Shown: in pieces, positions 41,453-50,104 of the stretch
How the letters are laid out: every line of letters begins with the position of its first letter
How positions within the stretch are numbered: the first letter of the stretch is position 1
NCBI RefSeq assembly: GCF_022829635.1
Contig: NZ_JAKSYO010000212.1
Location: 1-51,767, forward strand
Origin: Methylobacterium sp. E-066
GTDB lineage: Bacteria; Pseudomonadota; Alphaproteobacteria; Rhizobiales; Beijerinckiaceae
Length of the DNA stretch: 51,767 nt
Reading direction: 5' to 3'
Position numbers and translations under genes: made by a program
Notes under the pieces: model-generated
The model's database searches: none
Told to the model about the DNA's origin: nothing
Seen by the model: the letters and a program-made list of their open reading frames with translations, nothing else

Positions 41453-44215
41453 ATGACCCGTACCCTCCACGCATCCCCCGCTCTTGCGGAAGCCAGCGCC
41501 TTCGCGCCGCCGGTGATCACCGGCACCTCGGCTGAGCAGGCCCTCGACATCCTGTTCCAGGCCCTGCTCGACGTCGCCCGCCGGCACGACCCCGATCTCG
41601 AAGCTGTGCTGCACGGCACCGCCGACATCTCGCGGTTCTCGCCGGAGATGCTGGCCCGCGCGCTCCAGGTGCAGGGCATCTGGTTCCACCTGATCTCGAT
41701 CGCCGAGCAGAACGCCGCGATGCGGCGGCGCCGGCATGTCGAGCGCACGGAGGGACGGGCGGCCTTGAGCGGTTCGTTTGCGAAGGTGTTTGCTGACGCC
41801 CGCGCCCAGGGCGTCCCGCCGGAAAAGATCCAGGCGCTGCTCTCCGACCTGCGCATCCGCCCGACGCTGACCGCGCACCCGACCGAGGGTAAGCGGGTGA
41901 CGGTTCTGGAAAAGTTCCGGCGGATCTACCTGGTGCTGCGCGAGCTGGAGATGCCGCGCTGGACCGACCGCGAGCGCAACGGGCTCATGAACGAGCTGCG
42001 CGACCAGATCGAGCTGGTCTGGATGACCGGCGAATTGCACCTGGAGAAGGCCACCGTCGAGCGGGAAGTCGCCTGGGGTCTGCACTTCTTCGACGAGACC
42101 CTGTTCGAGATGCTGCCCGAGACCATGGACACCCTGGAGGAGTCCCTGGCCGAGGCCTATCCCGGCACGCCGTTCAAGGTGCCGCCGTTCTTCCAATTCG
42201 GCTCGTGGATCGGCGGCGACCGGGACGGCAATCCCTACGTCACCGCCGCGGTCACCCGGCAGGCCCTGCACCGCAACGCGCTCGCCTCGCTCAACCGCTA
42301 CCGGGACGGCGTGCGCGAGCTCGGCCGGACGCTCTCGCTCACCGAGCGCGCGCTGCCGCTGCCCGAGACGTTCCGCCAGGAACTCGACCGGCAGCTCGCC
42401 GAGAGCGGTCAGGCCCGGGCCATCGCCCGGCGCAATCCCGGCGAGCCGTATCGCCAGTATCTCACCTGCGTCCTGCGCAAGCTCGACGCGACCATCGCCC
42501 GCAATGAGGGCGAGCACCCGTCCGGGCCGGATTATGCCAGCGCCGACGGCCTGATCGAGGACCTGCGCGTGCTCGAGCGCGGGCTGGACGATGCCAAATG
42601 CGGCGCGCTCGGCCGCGACCTGGTCCGGCCGGTCCGCCGCATGGTCGAGATCTTCCGGTTCTCCACGGTCAGGCTGGATCTGCGCGAGAACACCACCCGG
42701 ACCACCGAGACGCTGCAGGCGCTCTGGCGCCAGCGCAATGGCGAGGGCGAGCCCCCGGCGCTCGGCTCGGCGGCGTGGCGGCAATGGCTCGACGCGGAAC
42801 TGGTCCGGCCCCGCGACCCGGAGCGCTCCTTCGAGAACCTGCCCGACGCCGCCCGCGAGACCCTGGCGACCTTCGCGCTGGTGGCCGAGATGCGCGAGAG
42901 CCTCGACCGGGAGGCGTTCGGCGCCTTCATCCTGTCGATGACCCGCTCCGTGGAGGATGTGCTGGGCGCCTACCTGCTGGCCAAGGAGGCCGGCGTGTTC
43001 CTCGACGCCGCCGGCCCGGACATCCGCCCGGAGATCTGCCCGCTCGCGATCGCGCCCCTGTTCGAGACCATCGACGACCTGCGTGCCGCCCCGGCGATCA
43101 TGCGCGAACTCCTCACCGTGCCGGTGGTGCGCCGCTCGACCCGCTGGCAGGGCGGCGTGCAGGAGGTGATGATCGGCTATTCCGACTCCAACAAGGATGG
43201 CGGCTTCGTCGCCGCCAACTGGGAGCTGTACAAGGCGCAGAGCAAGCTGACTCGCCTCGGCCAGGAGCTCGGCGTCGGCATCGCGTTCTTCCACGGGCGC
43301 GGCGGCTCGGTGAGCCGAGGCGGCGTGCCGACCCATCGGGGCATCATGGCCCAGCCGCCGGGCTCGATCCGTGGGCGGTTCCGCACCACCGAGCAGGGCG
43401 AGGTCGTCTCGTTCAAATACGCCAACCGCGGCACCGCCGCCTACCAGATGGAGCTGCTCGCCGCTTCGGTGTTCGAGCATGCCCTGGCGGGCGACGGCGA
43501 GCGGGCGAGTGTCGGCCACGACGACGCCCTGGAGGCGTTGGCCGGTGCCTCGCGCGCGGCCTATGTCCGGCTGCTCCAGACCGACGGCCTCGTCGATTAC
43601 TTCCAGTCGGCCAGCCCGCTGGACGAGATCGCGCTCCTGAACATCGGCTCGCGGCCGGCCCGCCGGTTCGGCGCCCGCTCGCTCTCGGATCTCCGGGCGA
43701 TCCCCTGGGTGTTCGCCTGGTCTCAGAACCGGCACGTGGTCACCGGCTGGTACGGGGTCGGCTCGGGGCTCGCGAGCTTCCTCGACGTGCGCGGGCGGGA
43801 CGGCGAGGCGACCCTGAAGCGGCTGTTCCAGGAGTCCCGGGTGTTCCGCCTGGTCCTCGACGAGGTCGAGAAGACCCTGATGATGGTCGATCTCGACATC
43901 GCCCGCGCCTATGCCGGCCTCGTCCCCGACGCGGGCATCCGGGACCGGATCTTCTCGATGATCGAGGCCGAGTACGCGCTGACCCGCGAGATGGTGCTGC
44001 GGGTGAGCGGCGGAACCGAGCTGGCCGAACGCTTCCCGCTGTTCCGCGACCGGCTGAAAGGCCGGCTGCCGACCATCAACCAGGTCGGCCGCGAGCAGGT
44101 CGAACTGCTGGCCCGCTACCGCGCCGAGACCGACGAGGACCGGCGCGAGGCGGTGAAATCCGCCCTGTTGCTGTCGATCAACTGCATCGCGGTCGGCTTC
44201 GGCTCGACGGGGTGA
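41453..44215 (+). CDS. ppc: Phosphoenolpyruvate carboxylase
   Basis: A 920-residue PEP carboxylase, full length. It fixes bicarbonate onto PEP to make oxaloacetate, the CO2-fixing step of the serine cycle. The catalytic His142 is in P-T-L-T-A-H-P-T-E-G-K-R. The second signature, F-F-H-G-R-G-G-S-V-S-R-G-G, is at about 610-622. G-S-W-I-G-G-D-R-D-G-N-P near 248 contributes the third site. The protein ends G-F-G-S-T-G where most family members end N-T-G. ATG 41453 is used; frames open upstream pass through the repeat. AAGGTGG sits a few bases before the start. Confidence 0.96.
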   Translation: MTRTLHASPALAEASAFAPPVITGTSAEQALDILFQALLDVARRHDPDLEAVLHGTADISRFSPEMLARALQVQGIWFHLISIAEQNAAMRRRRHVERTEGRAALSGSFAKVFADARAQGVPPEKIQALLSDLRIRPTLTAHPTEGKRVTVLEKFRRIYLVLRELEMPRWTDRERNGLMNELRDQIELVWMTGELHLEKATVEREVAWGLHFFDETLFEMLPETMDTLEESLAEAYPGTPFKVPPFFQFGSWIGGDRDGNPYVTAAVTRQALHRNALASLNRYRDGVRELGRTLSLTERALPLPETFRQELDRQLAESGQARAIARRNPGEPYRQYLTCVLRKLDATIARNEGEHPSGPDYASADGLIEDLRVLERGLDDAKCGALGRDLVRPVRRMVEIFRFSTVRLDLRENTTRTTETLQALWRQRNGEGEPPALGSAAWRQWLDAELVRPRDPERSFENLPDAARETLATFALVAEMRESLDREAFGAFILSMTRSVEDVLGAYLLAKEAGVFLDAAGPDIRPEICPLAIAPLFETIDDLRAAPAIMRELLTVPVVRRSTRWQGGVQEVMIGYSDSNKDGGFVAANWELYKAQSKLTRLGQELGVGIAFFHGRGGSVSRGGVPTHRGIMAQPPGSIRGRFRTTEQGEVVSFKYANRGTAAYQMELLAASVFEHALAGDGERASVGHDDALEALAGASRAAYVRLLQTDGLVDYFQSASPLDEIALLNIGSRPARRFGARSLSDLRAIPWVFAWSQNRHVVTGWYGVGSGLASFLDVRGRDGEATLKRLFQESRVFRLVLDEVEKTLMMVDLDIARAYAGLVPDAGIRDRIFSMIEAEYALTREMVLRVSGGTELAERFPLFRDRLKGRLPTINQVGREQVELLARYRAETDEDRREAVKSALLLSINCIAVGFGSTG

Positions 44216-44322
44216 GGCGAGGCGCCCTGTCGGTGCCCCACACCTGACCCATCTTGTTCCCGGAGGGCGATCCCCACGCACCCCGGCGGCATCAGAACCG
44301 TTACCAGGAGAGAGAAACACCC

Positions 44323-45294
44323 ATGAGCTTCACCCTGATCCAGCAGGCCAAGCCGCGCCTGCACCGTTCCGAACTCGCCGTCCCGGGCTCCAACCCGACC
44401 TTCATGGAGAAGTCGGCGTCTTCGGCCGCCGACGTGATCTTCCTCGATCTCGAGGACGCGGTCGCTCCCGACGACAAGGAGAAGGCCCGCACCAACATCA
44501 TCCAGGCGTTGAACGACCTGGATTGGGGCAACAAGACCATGATGATCCGCATCAATGGTCTCGACACCCACTACATGTACCGCGACGTGGTCGACATCGT
44601 CGAAGCCTGTCCGCGGCTCGACATGGTGCTGATCCCCAAGGTCGGCGTGCCGGCCGACGTCTACGCCATCGACGTGCTGGTCACCCAGATCGAGCAGGCC
44701 AAGAAGCGCGACAAGCAGATCGGCTTCGAGGTGCTGATCGAGACCGCCCTCGGCATGGCCAACGTCGAGGCGATCGCCCAGTCGTCGAAGCGCCTGGAGG
44801 CGATGTCCTTCGGTGTGGCCGACTACGCTGCCTCGACCCGCGCCCGCTCCACGGTGATCGGCGGCGTGAACCCGGATTACTCGGTGCTCACCGACAAGGA
44901 CGAGGCCGGCAACCGGCAGACCCACTGGCAGGATCCGTGGCTGTTCGCCCAGAACCGCATGCTGGTGGCCTGCCGCGCCTACGGCCTGCGCCCGATCGAC
45001 GGCCCGTTCGGCGACTTCTCGGATCCGGACGGCTACCGCTCGGCGGCCAAGCGCTGCGCGGCGCTGGGCTTCGAGGGCAAGTGGGCGATCCACCCGTCCC
45101 AGATCGACCTCGCCAACGAGGTGTTCACGCCGTCCGAGGCCGAGGTCACCAAGGCCCGCCGCATCCTGGAGGCCATGCGGGAGGCCGCCAAGGCTGGCCG
45201 CGGCGCCGTCTCCCTCGACGGCCGCCTGATCGACATCGCGTCGATCCGCATGGCCGAGGCGCTGATCGAGAAGGCGGATGCGATGAAGGCGTGA
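44323..45294 (+). CDS. mclA: L-malyl-CoA/beta-methylmalyl-CoA lyase
   Basis: A 323-residue CitE-like lyase, one residue from the M. extorquens enzyme. It cleaves malyl-CoA to acetyl-CoA and glyoxylate, closing the serine cycle. It starts M-S-F-T-L-I-Q-Q-A-K-P-R-L-H-R-S-E-L-A-V-P-G-S-N-P. The Mg/CoA motif I-F-L-D-L-E-D-A-V-A-P-D-D-K-E is near residues 39-53, R-I-N-G-L-D-T near 74, and V-L-I-E-T-A-L-G-M near 142 carries the catalytic Glu. AGGAGAGAG precedes the ATG. It ends the second unit, with an intrinsic terminator just after the stop. Confidence 0.96.
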   Translation: MSFTLIQQAKPRLHRSELAVPGSNPTFMEKSASSAADVIFLDLEDAVAPDDKEKARTNIIQALNDLDWGNKTMMIRINGLDTHYMYRDVVDIVEACPRLDMVLIPKVGVPADVYAIDVLVTQIEQAKKRDKQIGFEVLIETALGMANVEAIAQSSKRLEAMSFGVADYAASTRARSTVIGGVNPDYSVLTDKDEAGNRQTHWQDPWLFAQNRMLVACRAYGLRPIDGPFGDFSDPDGYRSAAKRCAALGFEGKWAIHPSQIDLANEVFTPSEAEVTKARRILEAMREAAKAGRGAVSLDGRLIDIASIRMAEALIEKADAMKA

Positions 45295-45308
45295 GCTTCG
45301 GCAGGTCT

Positions 45309-45344
45309 AAAATGGGTCTTGGGGTTTTCCCAGGACCCATTTTT
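45309..45344 (+). terminator. Intrinsic terminator after mclA
   Basis: The stem AAAATGGGTC...TGGG pairs with CCCA...GACCCATTTT, with one internal mismatch and a GTTTT loop, and ends in a T run. It starts 14 bp after the mclA stop and is a textbook intrinsic terminator for the serine cycle operon. Confidence 0.92.
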
Positions 45345-45398
45345 CACCGCCGTCGAAGATGTGGGCCGTCGGAAGTTGCCGCGCTCGTTGAGCTGGTA

Positions 45399-46076
45399 TC
45401 AGCTCAATTCGGGCAAGCGTTGAATGTGTGCTTTTGCGCTTTCGAAATTAGCGTTCTCAAAGACGATGTGCGCACCTGTTTTCGGGTCGCAATAAGTTTC
45501 GTAGATTGCGAAAGCCGGTAGATAGCGCTCGCGATAGATTGCTTGAGACTCTTCGGGACCCCCGAGGCGCTCGGCATCCCGATCGGCGCCGCGGGCACGT
45601 GCCAATTCTACGGGCACGTCGACGAAGATGATCAGATCCCATTCAGCCCGCAATTCCGGCCGCTGCAGGAACGTGCCATCCACGATCAGGATATTGCCGG
45701 CTTCGGCCTTATGCCGTGGCGCATCTATGGGACGATCTAATTCGAGATCGAAGCTCGCCGTTCTATAGAGCAGGTCACCCTGCGGGCCGAGAGGGCGTAG
45801 AAGCAAGTCCTTGATCGCAGTCAGGTCCCGCGCATCGTAATAGTATCCTTCTGCTGACCTGCGACCGCGCGAATAGCGTTCGGCCTTCGGGCGATGAAAG
45901 CCGTCGATGCTGGTTCGAATGACACTGCGGCCATGGTCCCGTGTCTCGGTCGCGATCTCGTCGGCCAAGGTCGTCTTGCCGGAGGACGTTCTGCCGTCAA
46001 TCGCAATGCGCAGCGGATGACTCGGCCGGAGATCTAGGATGAGGCGGACGATCGCATCGATAGCTCGGCCGCGCAT
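45399..46076 (-). CDS. Uridine kinase-like P-loop kinase
   Basis: A 225-residue P-loop kinase of the uridine/pantothenate kinase-like group. Walker A is I-D-G-R-T-S-S-G-K-T-T-L-A at about 28-40. The substrate region R-T-S-I-D-G-F-H-R-P-K-A-E-R-Y-S-R-G near 56-73 resembles uridine kinase, and I-L-I-V-D-G-T-F-L-Q-R-P-E-L follows. A lid region R-A-R-G-A-D-R-D-A-E-R also fits. The family phosphorylates nucleosides, pantothenate or small sugars; the true substrate is not known. ATG 46076 is chosen for GAGG five bases upstream; GTG 46100 would add eight residues without a ribosome site. Its GC content is lower than that of its neighbours, hinting at transfer. It converges on mclA. Confidence 0.82.
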   Translation of the reverse strand: MRGRAIDAIVRLILDLRPSHPLRIAIDGRTSSGKTTLADEIATETRDHGRSVIRTSIDGFHRPKAERYSRGRRSAEGYYYDARDLTAIKDLLLRPLGPQGDLLYRTASFDLELDRPIDAPRHKAEAGNILIVDGTFLQRPELRAEWDLIIFVDVPVELARARGADRDAERLGGPEESQAIYRERYLPAFAIYETYCDPKTGAHIVFENANFESAKAHIQRLPELS

Positions 46077-46172
46077 CCAGACCTCGTTGTTTCGGCTCAC
46101 TGCCGGCGCCCGATCGACAATTTGGACTCTGCAGTCCCACCGGGCTGGTCTCTATCGTAGGCGCTGCTTGTG

Positions 46173-47024
46173 TCAGAACGGCCGCGCATCCGGCAGCCGC
46201 GCCGCCGCCATCTCGACCGGCGTCGGGTCGCGGTGGACCACGATCCCGTTGGACCGGTCGGCTGCGATCAGGCCGAGCCGCGCGAACCCGTCGAGCCAGC
46301 CGTCCATCGGCCAGAAGCCGTGGCGGGCCTGGAAGCGGGCAGCGTTGGCGACGATGTCGCGAAAATGCTGGAGCGGCGGGTCGTAGCTTCCATGGTGCTG
46401 GTGGTAGGCCCGCGGTCCGCCGAGGAACAGGATCGGCACGCCGGCCTTGTCCGCCCGGAACGCCAGGTCGGTATCTTCCGCGCCGTAGCCGGAGAAGGAC
46501 TCATCGAAGCCGCCGATCCGGTCGTAGGTCGCGGCCCGCACCGCGAAGGCCAGCGACCAGAACAGGCCCGGCTGCGGCGCCGACGCCACGAGCCCGGGGG
46601 GCGGGAAGGCGCGCGCCGGGTGCGGATGGCCGAGCCGGTCGAGTTCGGCCTCCTGCCAGCCGTCCTGTACGGCGCCGGCCGGCAGATACCCGATCTCGCA
46701 GCAGATCAGGCCGTCCTGCTCGGCCACCGCCCGGGACAGGCCGGCGACCAAGCTACGGGACGGAATGCAATCGACGTCGAGGAAGACCAGCGTGTCGGTC
46801 CGGGCCGCCCGGCGTCCGGCATTGCGCGCGGAAGCGAGCGGCAGGCCGTCCCGCGGAAACGGAACGCGTTCGACCGGGAACGGCAGGTCCGGCAGGGGGG
46901 CATCGTCGCCGCCGATCTCGATGATGATGCAGGCCTCGGGCGGCGTGCCCCGTGCCAGGCCCTCGAGCAGCCGCGCGAGATGCGCGCCCCGGCCCTTGTT
47001 GAGGGTGATGACCGTGGTGCTCAC
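46173..47024 (-). CDS. GT2 glycosyltransferase with galactosyltransferase-like C-terminus
   Basis: A 283-residue GT-A enzyme. The N-terminal part has S-T-T-V-I-T-L-N-K-G-R-G-A-H-L-A-R-L-L and the D-x-D-type motif V-F-L-D-V-D-C-I-P-S near 91-100. The C-terminal Glyco_transf_7C motif F-S-G-Y-G-A-E-D-T-D-L-A-F-R lies near 190-203. The product is unknown. The GTG start overlaps the stop of the methyltransferase gene by four bases (GTGA), and that gene overlaps the deacetylase gene in the same way. The three are therefore almost certainly one translationally coupled operon: deacetylase, methyltransferase, glycosyltransferase. Confidence 0.87.
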   Translation of the reverse strand: MSTTVITLNKGRGAHLARLLEGLARGTPPEACIIIEIGGDDAPLPDLPFPVERVPFPRDGLPLASARNAGRRAARTDTLVFLDVDCIPSRSLVAGLSRAVAEQDGLICCEIGYLPAGAVQDGWQEAELDRLGHPHPARAFPPPGLVASAPQPGLFWSLAFAVRAATYDRIGGFDESFSGYGAEDTDLAFRADKAGVPILFLGGPRAYHQHHGSYDPPLQHFRDIVANAARFQARHGFWPMDGWLDGFARLGLIAADRSNGIVVHRDPTPVEMAAARLPDARPF

Positions 47025-47614
47025 AGGGATGCTCCGGCGCGCAGCACGTCGAGGCGATATTTGTCCGTCCGGTCCTGGTGCAGCAGGCGCGCGAACGGGG
47101 CGGCCTGCGCGATGAAGCTCTCGGCGGCCTCGTCCCCCGATTGCGGATAGTCGGTCTCGCCGATCCAGTGGACCAGCACCAAGTCGCCGCCGGGCTCGAT
47201 GGCATCGCCGACGCGGCGGACCAGCTCTGCGAGATCGGGCGCGGCGAGGAAATACAGGAACTCGGACAGCACGATCAGGTCGAACCGGCCCTCCGGCCAA
47301 TCCGCCGGCACGGCGCCCTGGCGGATCTCGATCGTCGGCCTGTCGGCGCAGCGGGCCCGGGCGGCCTCCACGGCGGCCGGGATCAGGTCGCTGGCCAGGA
47401 GGCGGTCGCAGCGCTCAGACAGGGCGCGGGTGAATACCCCGATGGCGCAGGCCGGCTCGAAGGCGGCACGGTAGCGCGGCCGCGGCAGGCAGGCCAGCGT
47501 CGCCGCGTACTTGTCGCGCTCGTAGGCCGAACTCGTGAACTGCCAGGGATCCGGATCGCTGGCGTAGATGCCGGCGAAATAATCCACCGGCAAAGTCTCG
47601 GTCGCGCGGCTCAT
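47021..47614 (-). CDS. NodS-like SAM-dependent methyltransferase
   Basis: A 197-residue Rossmann methyltransferase of the NodS family. Diagnostic stretches are V-D-Y-F-A-G-I-Y-A-S-D-P-D-P-W-Q-F-T-S-S-A-Y-E-R-D-K-Y at about 10-35 and F-E-P-A-C-A-I-G-V-F-T-R-A-L as the SAM-binding loop. R-F-D-L-I-V-L-S-E-F-L-Y-F follows. NodS N-methylates the deacetylated glucosamine end of rhizobial Nod factors. Relatives outside nodulation clusters act on unknown amino sugars or other acceptors. Here it sits between a PIG-L deacetylase and a GT2, with ATGA and GTGA overlaps on either side. That fits an enzyme acting on a free amine exposed by the deacetylase. Confidence 0.86.
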   Translation of the reverse strand: MSRATETLPVDYFAGIYASDPDPWQFTSSAYERDKYAATLACLPRPRYRAAFEPACAIGVFTRALSERCDRLLASDLIPAAVEAARARCADRPTIEIRQGAVPADWPEGRFDLIVLSEFLYFLAAPDLAELVRRVGDAIEPGGDLVLVHWIGETDYPQSGDEAAESFIAQAAPFARLLHQDRTDKYRLDVLRAGASL

Positions 47615-48348
47615 GCGGGGATCCTGACGAAGCGTTCGTAGGGCCCGCAGAGCCGGTCGATCATCGCGGGCTCCAGGCGAAAACCCGTGGGATCGTCCGA
47701 GATCAGGTCGGTGGTCTGCGATTCGTGCGCCGCAACCGCTCGGGCCTTGGTCGTCCGATAGGCCGAGACATCAAGGCGCAAGCCCTGCGGTGCCGGACCG
47801 ACCTCAGTTTCGGGCGGCAAGGTCCAGCCCCAGACCGGGTATTCGTAGACCGTGACATCCGGCATCTGCGGCCGGGCCAGCCCGACGATGGCGGCCGACG
47901 CCTTGTGGTCGCAATGGGGATCGTGCCGCCAGGTCACGAACACCGCGCCGGCCTCGCAGGCAGTGGCGGCCTGCGCGACGGCATGGGCGGCCGCCTCGGC
48001 CTCGGGGCCAGTGCTCGGCACGTGGGCGTCGGGCAGGCGCAGGAAGGTGACGGCCTCCGCGGCCAAGCCGAGGATCGCCACCGCCCGGAGCGTCTCCGCC
48101 TCGCGTAAAGTCCGCAGCTTGTCCGGCGGGTACAGCTCGGAGTGGGTGTGCGAGCCGCAGCCGTCGCTGACCACCACAAGGCGCACGTCCCGCCCGGCGG
48201 CGCGCGCCGCCGCGATCAGGCCGCCGCAGCCCAGGCTCTCGTCATCGGGATGGGGCGCGACCACCAAGAGGCCGCCCCGCTCCACCAGGGTGCCGAGGTC
48301 CGCCACCGGAAGCGCGTCGGCAGCCGCCAGGAAGGCGTCGGCCCGCAT
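47611..48348 (-). CDS. PIG-L family N-deacetylase
   Basis: A 245-residue zinc-dependent deacetylase of the PIG-L/LmbE fold. The metal motif V-V-A-P-H-P-D-D-E-S-L-G-C-G-G at about 30-44 carries the H-P-D-D zinc ligands. A second zinc ligand region is R-H-D-P-H-C-D-H-K-A-S-A near 144-155. Relatives remove acetyl groups from GlcNAc-type sugars in GPI, mycothiol, bacillithiol or antibiotic precursors. It heads a coupled unit with the NodS-like methyltransferase and the GT2 (ATGA overlap), so its product is probably passed to them. In related genomes an acyl-CoA dehydrogenase-like gene can precede such a unit; none is present here. Confidence 0.88.
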   Translation of the reverse strand: MRADAFLAAADALPVADLGTLVERGGLLVVAPHPDDESLGCGGLIAAARAAGRDVRLVVVSDGCGSHTHSELYPPDKLRTLREAETLRAVAILGLAAEAVTFLRLPDAHVPSTGPEAEAAAHAVAQAATACEAGAVFVTWRHDPHCDHKASAAIVGLARPQMPDVTVYEYPVWGWTLPPETEVGPAPQGLRLDVSAYRTTKARAVAAHESQTTDLISDDPTGFRLEPAMIDRLCGPYERFVRIPA

Positions 48349-48505
48349 CAGCGTGGTCCCGTCGCGAATGCGGCAGGCGCGCCGTTGCGGATCGTGGGGC
48401 TGACGTGAACGGTCACGGATCGCTCCTGGGACGGCGGGCGGATCAAGGCGCTCAGCTTTCGGCTCCTGCGGCTGAACGCGTCATGAGCGGCCGCCCGGAC
48501 CTCCC

Positions 48506-48841
48506 CTAGCGATCGTTCTCGGTGGTGAGCGCGCCGAGCCGGACGCCCTCGTCGGCCGTGGCCTGGGCGGCGAGGTGGACACCGGGATTCGGCGCATCGT
48601 CGAACACCGCGCCCGCCGCGCACAGGGCGCTGCGCAGGGCCTCGATCTGCCCGCTCGGCGGGTCGCCGTAGCCGCTCTCAAAGTCGCGCACGAACCGCTC
48701 GTCGAGGCCGACCTTGGCGGCGAGCTCCGCCTCGGACCATCCGAGCAGACCCCGTGCCGCCCGCGACTGCGCCGGGCTCATCGCGGGCGCGCTCGCCCCG
48801 GCCTGCCCGCCCTCGTCAGATCCTGCCACGTCGTCCTCCAT
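48506..48841 (-). CDS. XRE-family helix-turn-helix protein
   Basis: A 111-residue protein with a single HTH_XRE domain at about 20-80. It reads S-P-A-Q-S-R-A-A-R-G-L-L-G-W-S-E-A-E-L-A-A-K-V-G-L-D-E-R-F-V-R-D-F-E-S-G, where the W-S-x-x-x-L-A and V-x-x-F-E-x-G pattern is typical of Rhizobiales regulators. An acidic N-terminus and a short tail flank the domain. The start is uncertain: ATG 48841 has only a weak ribosome site, and an in-frame ATG at 48781 would begin just at the domain. It may regulate the adjacent deacetylase-methyltransferase-GT2 unit, an inference from position alone. Confidence 0.75.
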   Translation of the reverse strand: MEDDVAGSDEGGQAGASAPAMSPAQSRAARGLLGWSEAELAAKVGLDERFVRDFESGYGDPPSGQIEALRSALCAAGAVFDDAPNPGVHLAAQATADEGVRLGALTTENDR

Positions 48842-49069
48842 CCCGTGCTGTGACCAACAACGATATCCGCCGCGGATCGTTTCCGGGCGCCGCGCGATGC
48901 GCCGCGACCATAATTGTGCTGAAATTCCGTCGCATCCGCGGGGGCGTATGGGTTCGGGGCGGCCTCGACGCGCGAATCACGGGCGTCGGGCCGGCATGCG
49001 TCGTTGGCGCGGCGCCCCCGGATGGACGATGAGTTAAGCGCCGTGTGCGCGCGTTTGAGGGGCAGAACG

Positions 49070-49588
49070 ATGAGAGCGGTGCTGATCGCCACCTTGGCCT
49101 GTGCCGTGATGGCCGTGGACCTGACCGCAGCGACCCAGGCCCAGGCCCAGATGGGCGGCGGCGCGCCCACGGGCTTCGGCCGCGGCAACCGTCGCCCCGG
49201 CGGCGAGGAAGAGAAGAAGCCGCAATACGTGCCCGGCACCAAGGCGAGCGAGAAGATCTTCCCGCTCGACTCGACCTGGACGGCTGTGAGCCTCAACGGC
49301 AAGCCGTTCACCGGCGGCGACCGGCCGAGCTTCATCATCGACAAGCAGTACCGCGCCCGCGGCTACGGCGGCTGCAACACCTTCGCGGCCACCGCCTTCC
49401 CGCTGAAGGACCAGCACCTCGCGGTCGGTCCGCTCGCGCTGACCAAGAAGAGCTGCGACAAGGGCCTCGCGGCCTCCGAGCAGGCGTTCTTCGTCGCCCT
49501 GCGCACGGCGGCGGTATGGGATCTGGTCGGCTCCCAGCTGGTGCTGAAGAGCCCGAACGGCGAGTTGAAGTTCGACCGGGCGCTTTGA
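49070..49588 (+). CDS. META-domain (HslJ-like) secreted protein
   Basis: A 172-residue exported protein. A signal peptide (A-V-L-I-A-T-L-A-C-A-V-M-A-V-D-L-T-A-A-T) ends near A-Q-A-Q. A Gly/Arg-rich linker leads to a META domain (DUF306). Its signature is W-T-A-V-S-L-N-G-K-P-F, then Y-R-A-R-G-Y-G-G-C-N-T-F-A-A near 105-118 and K-S-C-D-K-G-L near 135-141. The two cysteines may pair. E. coli HslJ, the best known relative, is an outer-membrane-associated heat-shock protein tied to novobiocin resistance; the domain's role is not biochemically defined. GAGGGG lies eight bases before the ATG. Confidence 0.88.
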   Translation: MRAVLIATLACAVMAVDLTAATQAQAQMGGGAPTGFGRGNRRPGGEEEKKPQYVPGTKASEKIFPLDSTWTAVSLNGKPFTGGDRPSFIIDKQYRARGYGGCNTFAATAFPLKDQHLAVGPLALTKKSCDKGLAASEQAFFVALRTAAVWDLVGSQLVLKSPNGELKFDRAL

Positions 49589-49900
49589 GCGCTCGTTTGG
49601 CTGCATGATTTCCGTTGCGGGACGGCTAGGGACGCCACAAGCCGCCACATCTCACCGCTCGTCTTGAGAGGCCGCGCAGCAGCCCGGAAGGAGGACTTCA
49701 GGGCTCACCGAGACGCCTGGAGGGCTCCTTCAAGGCTTCTGCTGTGCGGACGCTCGTTAGGATGAGGTCGCGGGTGGGATGGGGTGGTGAGGCCGTCGCC
49801 GCTTTAAGGCCGGGTTCACCACGCCGCGCGAACCCGGCCCCCGATTCAGACGCTCTTGAGGGCCGCCGGCCTTTTCTCCTCGGACATCGAGGAGGCGCGC
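49589..49900. other. Intergenic region with a degenerate family D repeat
   Basis: No complete gene is supported here. About 49664-49740 holds GC-rich palindromic DNA, and the reverse complement of CCTGGAGGGCTCCTTCAAGG at about 49720 resembles part of the repeat at 51487-51602. The right part leads into a small gene with GGAGG before its ATG. Confidence 0.5.
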
Positions 49901-50065
49901 ATGGCCATCGGGATCGGTTTCGGACGCGAGGAGATTCTGCGCCCCGGCGTATCGCGGCCCGCGCGCTTCACCGCGCCGCCCGCGTTCCACGCGCCCGCTC
50001 TCTGGCTCGCCGCCGCCGTGTCGGCCGTGGCAACGCTGTTGCTGATTGCACGGCTCGCCGCCTGA
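49901..50065 (+). CDS. Small single-pass membrane protein
   Basis: A 54-residue protein. It starts M-A-I-G-I-G-F-G-R-E-E-I-L-R-P-G, has a Pro/Ala-rich middle and ends in one transmembrane helix (A-L-W-L-A-A-A-V-S-A-V-A-T-L-L-L-I-A-R-L-A-A). GGAGG lies six bases before the ATG, a good site for so short a frame. I know no family match. The basic end and tail-anchor form suggest insertion in the inner membrane. It is not part of a clear operon. Confidence 0.55.
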   Translation: MAIGIGFGREEILRPGVSRPARFTAPPAFHAPALWLAAAVSAVATLLLIARLAA

Positions 50066-50104
50066 CGCTCGGGGGACGGGCAACACCGCGAGACGCGGGC
50101 CGGA

